From Paenimyroides aestuarii (GTDB lineage: Bacteria > Bacteroidota > Bacteroidia > Flavobacteriales > Flavobacteriaceae), in contig NZ_CP102382.1 of assembly GCF_024628805.1 (NCBI RefSeq), positions 1,426,001 to 1,490,000 on the forward strand: a stretch of 64,000 nt of DNA, in the 5' to 3' direction. The translations under genes were made by a program, and so were the position numbers. This document shows positions 52,797-60,344 of this stretch, piece after piece (positions within the stretch are counted from its first letter, which is position 1; each line of letters starts with the position of its first letter). The notes beneath the pieces are model-generated. The model ran no database searches, was not told where the DNA came from, and worked only from the letters and a program-made list of their open reading frames with translations.

Positions 52797-53755
52797 TATT
52801 TTTTAGGTTTATATTTAGATTCGTCGAAAATGGTTTTAGCATCTTTCAATGCCAATTCTTGCAAAGTTACATTATTATTTTTCATATATGAACGCACAAT
52901 TTGCCAGCCAATATATACACCCACACTACCTGGCGATTCTTGGTCTAGTTCTAAATAAAATTTAGAAAATGGTGCCCGCTGAATAAACCGTGCAATGAGT
53001 TTCACATCGTTGTCATATAAATATTTACTTTCTACAAAATATTTCCATACTTGGGCTTCGTTTGCTTGTATCCACTGCATTTGCTCTGCGGTGTAATTCA
53101 TTTTTAAAGCATCGTTCACTTCTGGCAACAATTGTTCTTTAAAATACATAATTTTTCCCCAATAAATCATTTGACTGATAAAGGTGCGTTCTTGTGGCGC
53201 AGCTATTTTTTGAGCGGCAAAATGTTCTGCTAAATCCACCACAATTCGGTTCGGTTCAAAATCGCCTAAGGTATAGCTGTCAAAATCTACATAGAATTTA
53301 TGGTCTTTTCCCAAATAAGTATCCAAAGAAATTACAGCAATAGAATCGGCATAAATAGCACGACTCATTATATCAACTTCCGACAATACCGTGACCACTT
53401 TGCCGGGGTTTTCGTTTGGAAAATAATATTTAATATGTTTGAAAAGTAGGGAAAGTTCTTTTTGTAATTCAGAAACATCTTTAAATTTGTTTTGGGTTTC
53501 TTTATACAATTCACCAAACAAACTGTCGTTTTTCTTTTTAAACCAAACCGAATCAGGCGTGCTAGCAGTTAGTAGATAGGGGTATTTTTGTTTTAAACGG
53601 TCAAAACTTTCTGGTGTTGTTTGCATGAATTCTTGGTCGAAACGTTCTATTTTTGCTTCCACAGGAATAGCGAGAATTTCATCGCGAACGGTATTTTCTT
53701 TTTCACATGCCACAAAAAATAACGAACAAAACAATAAATAAAATGTATTTTTCAT
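52796..53755 (-). CDS. gldB: Gliding motility lipoprotein GldB
   Basis: A 319-residue lipoprotein (lipobox LFFVAC, Cys17) required for gliding in Flavobacterium johnsoniae. The mature domain has IERFDQEFMQTTPESFDRLK, FPNENPGKVVTVLSEVDIMSRAIY and the final SPGSVGVYIGWQIVRSYM, which recalls zincin-like or chaperone folds. It is followed by gldC (1-bp overlap). nadE is divergent upstream, the usual neighbour in the family. Confidence 0.95.
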   Translation of the reverse strand: MKNTFYLLFCSLFFVACEKENTVRDEILAIPVEAKIERFDQEFMQTTPESFDRLKQKYPYLLTASTPDSVWFKKKNDSLFGELYKETQNKFKDVSELQKELSLLFKHIKYYFPNENPGKVVTVLSEVDIMSRAIYADSIAVISLDTYLGKDHKFYVDFDSYTLGDFEPNRIVVDLAEHFAAQKIAAPQERTFISQMIYWGKIMYFKEQLLPEVNDALKMNYTAEQMQWIQANEAQVWKYFVESKYLYDNDVKLIARFIQRAPFSKFYLELDQESPGSVGVYIGWQIVRSYMKNNNVTLQELALKDAKTIFDESKYKPKK

Positions 53756-53814
53756 CGTAAAACGTATGAGATTTTATAATTTTAATGCACAAAGATACTT
53801 AAACGAAAATTGCA

Positions 53815-54621
53815 ATGGAATATAAAAAAATAAATTCTGAAAAAATAGTAAATCATATTGTTCAATGGCTTAAAAACTATGCAGAAACAGCCAAAGTGAA
53901 AGGATTTGTAGTGGGAATTTCAGGAGGTATTGACTCTGCTTTGGTTTCCACTTTATGTGCTAAAACCGGCTTGCCTACCTTGTGTGTGGAAATGCCTATA
54001 CACCAAGCTGCTAGTCAGGTATCGCGCGGGAAAGAGCATATTGCTTTTTTGAAAGATTTATATCCAAATGTACGTGATACTGTTGCCGATTTAACACCTA
54101 CGTTTGATTTAATGAGCGATAATTTGCCAAAAACCGAAAATCAAACGCTACAAAATTTAACTTTAGCCAATACGCGCGCGCGTTTACGCATGACAACTTT
54201 GTATTATTTTGCAGGAATCAATGGGTTTTTGGTAGCCGGAACAGGAAATAAAGTAGAGGATTTTGGTGTTGGATTTTTTACAAAATACGGTGATGGCGGG
54301 GTTGATTTAAGTCCGATTGCCGATTTAATGAAGTCGGAAGTGCGTGCACTAGCAACCTACTTGGGAATTACTCAAAATATCATCAAAGCAAAACCCACTG
54401 ACGGATTGTTTGGAGATGATCGTTCAGACGAAGATCAATTAGGAGCTAATTATGACGAGCTAGAAGCGGCGATGCATGCAGATGCTGCCGGGAAAACTGA
54501 AGCCGACTTAACAGGGCGCGAATTAGAAGTTTTTAAGATTTACAAACGATTAAATACGATTAACCAGCACAAAATGAATCCTATACCGGTTTGTGAAATT
54601 CCCGATGAGGTGAAGTTTTAG
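53815..54621 (+). CDS. nadE: NH3-dependent NAD+ synthetase
   Basis: The 268-residue enzyme amidates nicotinic acid adenine dinucleotide to NAD+. The ATP pyrophosphatase loop GISGGIDSAL starts near residue 34. NTRARLRMTTLYYFAG and VAGTGNKVEDFGVGFFTKYGDGG follow, and PTDGLFGDDRSDEDQLGA covers the dimer and substrate part. No glutaminase domain, so ammonia is the donor. Divergent from gldB. Confidence 0.95.
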   Translation: MEYKKINSEKIVNHIVQWLKNYAETAKVKGFVVGISGGIDSALVSTLCAKTGLPTLCVEMPIHQAASQVSRGKEHIAFLKDLYPNVRDTVADLTPTFDLMSDNLPKTENQTLQNLTLANTRARLRMTTLYYFAGINGFLVAGTGNKVEDFGVGFFTKYGDGGVDLSPIADLMKSEVRALATYLGITQNIIKAKPTDGLFGDDRSDEDQLGANYDELEAAMHADAAGKTEADLTGRELEVFKIYKRLNTINQHKMNPIPVCEIPDEVKF

Positions 54622-54668
54622 GAGGGATTTTTTTTAACTCTATTAAATAAAACACTGCCAAAGTTTTA

Positions 54669-54683
54669 AACTCTGTTAGAGTT
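54669..54683. repeat. Short palindrome between nadE and dnaG
   Basis: AACTCT-GTT-AGAGTT, with a related AACTCTATT upstream and GCCAAAGTTTTAAACTC before it, recalls a decayed member of the AACTTTG palindrome family at 19007. It lies between converging genes and may help terminate transcription. Confidence 0.4.
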
Positions 54684-54696
54684 GTTTAAATTAAAA

Positions 54697-56664
54697 TCAA
54701 CTAAACCTCGACATTACCCTGCCTAGTTGGGTAGAAAAAGTGTGTTTTAAATTGTTGTAATCAACAATATCGGCTAATAAATCGCGTGCTTTTTCAGGGT
54801 TTTCGTGAATTTGTTTTTTTAAATCTTCAATTATATCAAAAATCAAATACGAACGAAGCGTTAAAATGGTTTCGTTTACATATTGTTGCACACCCAAATC
54901 TTTTCCTTTCACGATAATGTTCTGTTTTTCCCAATTGTGTAGGTTATAACGTTCTTCATCCATAATAATGGAGGTGATTTCATCGGCTAATTCTGGTGGT
55001 ACTTGGGTTAGATAATTTTCTAAATTCCAGCCTTCATTGGTGTGGTAAAAGGAAAGAATGTCTTTAAAGATGGCTTTGAATTTTTCATTGCTCATTTCCA
55101 CTTCATCTTCTTGCAAGCTTAAAAACACTTTATCAAATACTTTGCGTTTCACACGTTTTTCCTGGGTAACTACTTTTTCGTCTTCAACAGTAAGTTCATA
55201 CTCGTTAAACAATTCTTCGTAATTACCGTAAATCAGCAAAATTTCAATAATTTTTCGCTCTAATAGATAGATAATGTTGACTTGTTCTTTTGATTGATCC
55301 GCTTCAGGACGAACCACTTCCATTTTCTTGTCTTGAACAAATTTTTTATTGGCTTCTTGCAATTCTTTTTTGCCGATTTGTGCCAACGTGCTGAACAAAA
55401 CATCTTCAGAAATATCCATGATCGATGCACATTCTTGCACATAAACCTCGCGCTGAATATGATCAGGCACTTTAGAAATAGAAACCACTATGTCGCGAAT
55501 AACATCGGCCTTTTTAATTGGATCATTGCCGGCATCTTTCATCAACAAATTCGCTTTAAAACGAATAAAATCGATAGCGTTTTCTTTTAAATAGCTTTGT
55601 AATTCATCAATCGGCGTTTTTCGGGCAAAACTGTCGGGGTCATCGCCATCGCGAAACGTGCACACACGAACATTCATACCAGCTTCTAAAATCAAATCAA
55701 TCCCTCGCAACGACGCACGCATTCCGGCAGCATCGCCATCAAACAAAACCGTAATGTTTTTAGTTAAACGGTTAATCAATCGGATTTGATCGGGCGTTAA
55801 AGCTGTTCCAGACGAAGCCACCACATTTTTTATGCCTGCCTGATGCATTTGAATCACATCGGTGTATCCTTCTACCAAATAACAGTTGTCTTTGGAAGCA
55901 ATTTCTTGTTTTGCATGGAAAATTCCGTACAAAACTTTGCTTTTATGATAGATGTCGCTTTCGGGTGAGTTTAGGTATTTCGCTGCTTTTTTATCGTTGG
56001 TTAAAATTCGTCCGCCAAAACCCAACACGCGGCCACTCATACTTTGAATGGGAAACATGACGCGCCCTTTGAAACGATCAAAGGTTTTGTCGTCTTTTAC
56101 AATCGTTAATCCAGATTTTTCAAGAAATTCTAATTGATAGCCTTTCGCCAAAGCTTCTTTCGTAAAAGCATCCCATTGATCGGGTGAATATCCCAATTGA
56201 AATGTTTTGATGGTTTCTTCGGTAAACCCCCGTTCTTTAAAATACGAATGACCAATTGCCAAGCCTTCATCGGTTTTTAACAACACATCGTGAAAATATT
56301 TCTTGGCGAATTCGGAAACCACAAACAAACTTTCGCGTTCGTTTAAGGCTTGTTTTTCTAAATCGGTTTGTTCGGTTTCTTCAATTTCGATCTGATACTT
56401 ATTGGCAAGGTAACGCAACGCTTCGGGATACGAAAAATGTTCGTGTTCCATAATAAAGCTAATGGCATTGCCGCCTTTGCCCGACGAGAAATCTTTCCAG
56501 ATTTGTTTGGCAGGTGAAACCATGAACGACGGCGTTTTTTCGTTCACAAACGGACTTAAACCTTTGTAATTACTGCCCGATTTTTTAAGTTGCACAAAGT
56601 CACCAATGACTTCTTCCACACGGGCAGCCTCGAAAATTGCGTCTATAGTTTCTTTTTTAATCAT
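54697..56664 (-). CDS. dnaG: DNA primase without the usual zinc ligands
   Basis: A 655-residue primase that makes RNA primers at the fork. Domains: an N-terminal CHC2-like domain (1-100), the TOPRIM catalytic core (about 255-340, YLVEGYTDVIQMHQAG and VLFDGDAAG) and a C-terminal helicase-binding region. In the N-domain the zinc motif CPFH is SPFV (residues 37-40), and the CxxCG pair is replaced by DFSSGKGG (59-66). GGRILT and the RNAP-basic segment are intact. The missing ligands mean this domain probably does not bind zinc. Confidence 0.94.
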   Translation of the reverse strand: MIKKETIDAIFEAARVEEVIGDFVQLKKSGSNYKGLSPFVNEKTPSFMVSPAKQIWKDFSSGKGGNAISFIMEHEHFSYPEALRYLANKYQIEIEETEQTDLEKQALNERESLFVVSEFAKKYFHDVLLKTDEGLAIGHSYFKERGFTEETIKTFQLGYSPDQWDAFTKEALAKGYQLEFLEKSGLTIVKDDKTFDRFKGRVMFPIQSMSGRVLGFGGRILTNDKKAAKYLNSPESDIYHKSKVLYGIFHAKQEIASKDNCYLVEGYTDVIQMHQAGIKNVVASSGTALTPDQIRLINRLTKNITVLFDGDAAGMRASLRGIDLILEAGMNVRVCTFRDGDDPDSFARKTPIDELQSYLKENAIDFIRFKANLLMKDAGNDPIKKADVIRDIVVSISKVPDHIQREVYVQECASIMDISEDVLFSTLAQIGKKELQEANKKFVQDKKMEVVRPEADQSKEQVNIIYLLERKIIEILLIYGNYEELFNEYELTVEDEKVVTQEKRVKRKVFDKVFLSLQEDEVEMSNEKFKAIFKDILSFYHTNEGWNLENYLTQVPPELADEITSIIMDEERYNLHNWEKQNIIVKGKDLGVQQYVNETILTLRSYLIFDIIEDLKKQIHENPEKARDLLADIVDYNNLKHTFSTQLGRVMSRFS

Positions 56665-56800
56665 ACTGCAAATATAAAGATTTGAGTAAACATGAAAGAG
56701 AAAAGAATAAAGATGTTTTTTATTGTTAAAATTATGTTGTTTATTTTTTTTTTACATTTTTTTGTCATATTTGTTATGTTTAATTTTAAAATCTTTTATT

Positions 56801-57466
56801 ATGAGAAAAGTTAAGTTTTTATTTAAATGTTTATCAATTACTTTACTGTTAGCTTCATGTAGTGATGAAAATCTTACAAGTGATGAAAGTAGAAGTAATG
56901 AAAATGTGACGAATAATGCATTATTTAGTAGTAGCAGTGCTAGTTATTCAGTAAACTCTATTGAAAGAGTTGTTAATTTTTCTGATTTTTTTATTTCTAA
57001 TATTCAAGGTAGTAACGGTATCTACGTTTATACATTGGATTCATTAGGAATACAAAAAAATATTGATATAGAAAAGACTGAAAACGAACTAAAAATAATA
57101 GATAATGATGCTCATAGGTCGTTGGTATTTAATAGAGTAGATGAAACAATAACATATTATGAAAATTTAGTGGAAGTTGATATCACTAATGAGTATATTG
57201 ATGATTTAGTATATGTATATTATCAATATTCCGTTGTAAATAATAATCCTAATGCCGCTAAATCAAATAATTCTCTTTCTATAGGTAGTACTATCCATAC
57301 TGCGATTTCTATTCAATGGCGAAAATCTATAGCAGTAGAGAATTGTCAGAGGTTAATAGATGATTATCTAGCGGAAAATCCAGATTGTCATCAATTAGGA
57401 GGGATTGACACGTGGTGTTCATTTGGAGATTTTGGTTGTATAGCTATTGGTGAAATAGAATGTTAA
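56801..57466 (+). CDS. Hypothetical lipoprotein (221 aa)
   Basis: Start at ATG 56801 (MRKVKFLFK); the lipobox is LLLASC near residue 20. A serine/asparagine-rich linker precedes a beta-rich domain (YSVNSIERVVNFSDFFIS and KSLVFNR-like HRSLVFNRVDETITYYENL). The C-terminus is cysteine-rich, with six Cys in the last 45 residues (ENCQRL, DCHQL, TWCSFG, GCIAIG, IEC). No family is recognised. The region is much more AT-rich than the flanks. It is followed by a small membrane protein after 10 bp. Confidence 0.72.
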   Translation: MRKVKFLFKCLSITLLLASCSDENLTSDESRSNENVTNNALFSSSSASYSVNSIERVVNFSDFFISNIQGSNGIYVYTLDSLGIQKNIDIEKTENELKIIDNDAHRSLVFNRVDETITYYENLVEVDITNEYIDDLVYVYYQYSVVNNNPNAAKSNNSLSIGSTIHTAISIQWRKSIAVENCQRLIDDYLAENPDCHQLGGIDTWCSFGDFGCIAIGEIEC

Positions 57467-57476
57467 ATTTTTAGTT

Positions 57477-57695
57477 ATGAGTTTACTTTTAGAAAATCAA
57501 AGTCTAAAGAGCCTTTTTTTGTTAGGTTTATTAATAATAATTTCTATACTAATATTAGTTGTCACTAATAAACGAATAAACCAAGTAAATAAAATAATTA
57601 GTGTTGGATTATTGTTGTTTTTACCACCGATTGGCATCTTATATTCTATTTATTTACTAATAAATAGAAAAAGAATACACATCAAAGAAATATAA
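57477..57695 (+). CDS. Small two-helix membrane protein (72 aa)
   Basis: Two hydrophobic segments (about 12-30 and 40-62) with LPPIGILYSIYLLI recall the phospholipase D nuclease N-terminal type membrane domain (PLDc_N), but the match is short. It lies 10 bp after the cysteine-rich lipoprotein gene, so the two probably act as a pair. A terminator follows. Confidence 0.6.
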   Translation: MSLLLENQSLKSLFLLGLLIIISILILVVTNKRINQVNKIISVGLLLFLPPIGILYSIYLLINRKRIHIKEI

Positions 57696-57716
57696 CATAA
57701 TTTAAAATAAATATTA

Positions 57717-57754
57717 AAAGCATCAATCTCTAAAAAAAAGGAGATTGATGCTTT
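57717..57754 (+). terminator. Terminator after the lipoprotein/membrane pair
   Basis: The long stem AAGCATCAATCTC/GAGATTGATGCTT around a run of A is followed by a short T-poor tail. The stem is 13 bp. Confidence 0.7.
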
Positions 57755-57766
57755 AAGAAATAATAA

Positions 57767-57872
57767 TTAACTCGAACTCAACATATTTTTTGGATCTAAA
57801 AATGGTTCTAATTCTTCTTTAGTTAAAAATGTTTTGTTCTAAAAGTAATTTGTTACTCCCTACAATATCAAA
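57767..57872 (-). pseudogene. Remnant of a fumarase/aspartase-superfamily gene (C-terminal end)
   Basis: On the minus strand two frames join through a shift near 57835. The first reads DIVGSNKLLLEQN and the second TFLTKEELEPFLDPKNMLSSS then TAA. The wording LTKEELxxxLDPxNM is like the end of fumarase/aspartase-superfamily lyases. The rest of the gene is absent, so this is at most a relic. Confidence is low because only about 35 codons remain. Confidence 0.3.
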
Positions 57873-57916
57873 TTATTAACGAGTATTTATGGAGTAACTA
57901 GTTATTGAAAATCACA

Positions 57917-57944
57917 AACGCCTCGAAAATCTCGAGGCGTTTTT
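57917..57944. terminator. Terminator of the persulfide dioxygenase gene
   Basis: CGCCTCGA/TCGAGGCG with A- and T-runs lies just after the stop of the minus-strand gene (57948) and can act on both strands. Confidence 0.88.
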
Positions 57945-57947
57945 AGT

Positions 57948-59357
57948 TTATTTCGTACTACAACTGCTTTCGCATTCTTGTGTTACAATTGGTAAGTTGG
58001 TTTCTTTAATTTTACCAAAACCGCCAATTACATCAATCATATTATGGAAACCGCGTGCCTTTAAAATAGACGCTGCAATCATAGATCGGTAACCGCCTGC
58101 GCAATGCAGATAGGTTGTTTTCTGTGATGGAAAATCGGCAACATGATCGTTAATAAAATCTAACGGAAGGTTGGGTACGTTGGCAATATGTGCCGAACTG
58201 TATTCACCCGGTTTACGCACATCAATAACTGATTCTTCACCGTTATTCATCAATGTTTCCAATTCATTAGCGGTGATTCTGCCAATAGAAGCAGTTTCAA
58301 AACCGGCATCAATCCAAGTTTGCATTCCGCCTGCCAAATATCCCAAGGTATTATCGTAACCCACACGAGCCAAACGCGTAATGGTTTCCTGCTCACGACC
58401 TTCTGGCGTTACCAAAATAATTGGTTGGTTAATATCGGTAATCAAAGATCCCACCCAAGGAGCAAATCCACCATCAATCCCGATAAAAATAGCGCCGGGT
58501 ATATGTGCTTTTCCGAAACTATCTGCATCGCGTACGTCTAAAATCAATGCATCGCTTGCAGCTTGTTTAAATTCCACAGCCGAAAAAGCTTTGTTTTTTT
58601 CAATAATGGTATCAATAGCTTCATAACCACTTTTGTTCAATCGCACATTTTCAGGAAAATAAGCAGGAGGAGGCAATAAACCATCGGTCACTTCTGCCAC
58701 AAATTCCGCTTCGGTCATATCGGCACGCAATGCATAATTGGTGCGTTTTTGTTCGCCTAGAGTTCCAACTGTTTCTTTGCTTAAATTTTTCCCACAAGCC
58801 GATCCAGCTCCGTGTGCCGGATATACAATCACCTCATCTGCCAACGGCATAATTTTGGTTCGCAAGCTGTGGAACAAAGTTGCTGCCAATTGTTCTTGCG
58901 TCATACTTGCTGCTTTCTGCGCCAAGTCGGGTCGACCTACGTCGCCTAAAAATAAGGTGTCGCCACTAAAAATTGCATGGTCTTTTCCGTTTTCGTCGCG
59001 CAACAAATAAGTGGTGCTTTCCATGGTGTGCCCAGGAGTGTGCAAGGCAATAAGGCTTAGTTTTCCAATTTTAAAAACTTCACCATCGCTTGCTATATGC
59101 GCTTTGAAGGTTGGTTCTGCGGTTGGTCCGTACACAATTGGTGCGCCCGTTTTTTGAGAAAGGGTTACATGCCCGCTTACAAAATCGGCATGAAAATGCG
59201 TTTCGAAAATATATTTTATGGTAGCATTGTTTGCTTGTGCTTTATCAATATATTGTTGCACTTCTCGTAGAGGGTCAATAATTGCTACTTCGCCCTCACT
59301 TTCAATATAATATGCGCCTTGAGCCAAGCATCCGGTATAAATTTGTTCTATCTTCAT
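57948..59357 (-). CDS. Persulfide dioxygenase-like MBL protein with two rhodanese domains
   Basis: A 469-residue protein: an N-terminal ETHE1-type MBL domain (about 1-240) with FETHFHADFVSGH giving His54, His56 and Asp58; and two C-terminal rhodanese domains (about 260-350 and 365-455). The first lacks the catalytic cysteine (LVTPEGREQE). The second has it in LHCAGGYRS. The likely reaction is oxidation of glutathione or low-molecular-weight persulfide to sulfite, with sulfur transfer by the second rhodanese. A TauE-type exporter gene follows upstream on the same strand. Confidence 0.92.
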   Translation of the reverse strand: MKIEQIYTGCLAQGAYYIESEGEVAIIDPLREVQQYIDKAQANNATIKYIFETHFHADFVSGHVTLSQKTGAPIVYGPTAEPTFKAHIASDGEVFKIGKLSLIALHTPGHTMESTTYLLRDENGKDHAIFSGDTLFLGDVGRPDLAQKAASMTQEQLAATLFHSLRTKIMPLADEVIVYPAHGAGSACGKNLSKETVGTLGEQKRTNYALRADMTEAEFVAEVTDGLLPPPAYFPENVRLNKSGYEAIDTIIEKNKAFSAVEFKQAASDALILDVRDADSFGKAHIPGAIFIGIDGGFAPWVGSLITDINQPIILVTPEGREQETITRLARVGYDNTLGYLAGGMQTWIDAGFETASIGRITANELETLMNNGEESVIDVRKPGEYSSAHIANVPNLPLDFINDHVADFPSQKTTYLHCAGGYRSMIAASILKARGFHNMIDVIGGFGKIKETNLPIVTQECESSCSTK

Positions 59358-59433
59358 AATTTAAACGATAAACATTCGTAATTGCAAAAGTACTAAATTT
59401 CTTTGTTGCTGAATATGATAAGCATCATCTGTG

Positions 59434-60234
59434 CTAAAACAACTCTTTTATCAATATATAAACAGACATGGTTAATATAAACCAGCCAAAAATCATGCGT
59501 AAATTTCCGTCGATAATTCTTTTTGACAAGCGATTTCCTATAAATAATCCCAATATCGAAATAGCTGAAAACGATAATACCAAAATCCAATCAATAGAAT
59601 GTTGCATTAAATCGCCCGTAAAACCTATTAAACATTGAATAGCAATAATGGTCAGCGAGGTGCCTATGGCTTGTTTCATGGGCAAATTGGCAAAAAACAC
59701 CAATACGGGAATGATTAAAAAGCCGCCGCCTGCACCCACTAAACCCGATACGGTTCCAATGAGTAAACCTTGCGTGATTAAAGGCATTGCCGATGTTACG
59801 ATTTTTGGTGTGGCTAAGTTTTTTTGTCGTGGTTTTTTAATCATTTTAGACGAAGCAGCAAACATGACAATCGAAAACACAATCATGATTAATTTCGATT
59901 TTGATAAGCTCACATTGTTGCTTAGCGTAATCACATCGGGCAATAAAGGTACCAATTGGGAACGGGTGAAAAATACTGCCAGCAACGAGGGAATGCCAAA
60001 AAGCAATACAATTTTAAAATTTACATTTTTTTCAATGGTGTTTTTAACACTTCCCACTGCCGAGGTGCTTCCTACAATAAAAAGCGAATAGGCGGTAGCA
60101 AGCAATGGATCAATCCCTACTACATACACTAAAATAGGCACAGTTAAGATAGAGCCGCCACTGCCCACCAAACCTAGGGTTACGCCAATAAACAACGCCA
60201 ATATTAAACCAATATAAAAATGTATGTCGTGCAT
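59434..60234 (-). CDS. TauE/SafE family sulfite exporter-like membrane protein
   Basis: A 266-residue inner-membrane protein with start at ATG 60234 (MHDIHFYIG); a TTG reading starting 7 codons earlier is less likely. About eight transmembrane helices form two similar halves with GLVGSGGSILTVPILVYV and GLVGAGGGFLIIPVLVFF, the TauE/SafE signatures. With persulfide dioxygenase next to it (76 bp downstream on the same strand), export of sulfite or related anions is likely. The substrate is inferred from context. Confidence 0.9.
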   Translation of the reverse strand: MHDIHFYIGLILALFIGVTLGLVGSGGSILTVPILVYVVGIDPLLATAYSLFIVGSTSAVGSVKNTIEKNVNFKIVLLFGIPSLLAVFFTRSQLVPLLPDVITLSNNVSLSKSKLIMIVFSIVMFAASSKMIKKPRQKNLATPKIVTSAMPLITQGLLIGTVSGLVGAGGGFLIIPVLVFFANLPMKQAIGTSLTIIAIQCLIGFTGDLMQHSIDWILVLSFSAISILGLFIGNRLSKRIIDGNLRMIFGWFILTMSVYILIKELF

Positions 60235-60344
60235 AAATTGTTTAAGAATTTGCAAATTACGATAATATCATTGCTTAACAAAGCGAAATTTTCAATCATT
60301 TTTACAAAAATATCTTGTTACCTTTGATTCTATTTTAATGGATT

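Noticed and set aside
59648..60091. 147-codon plus-strand frame under the TauE gene
   Set aside because: Antisense shadow of Gly/Ala-rich membrane helices.
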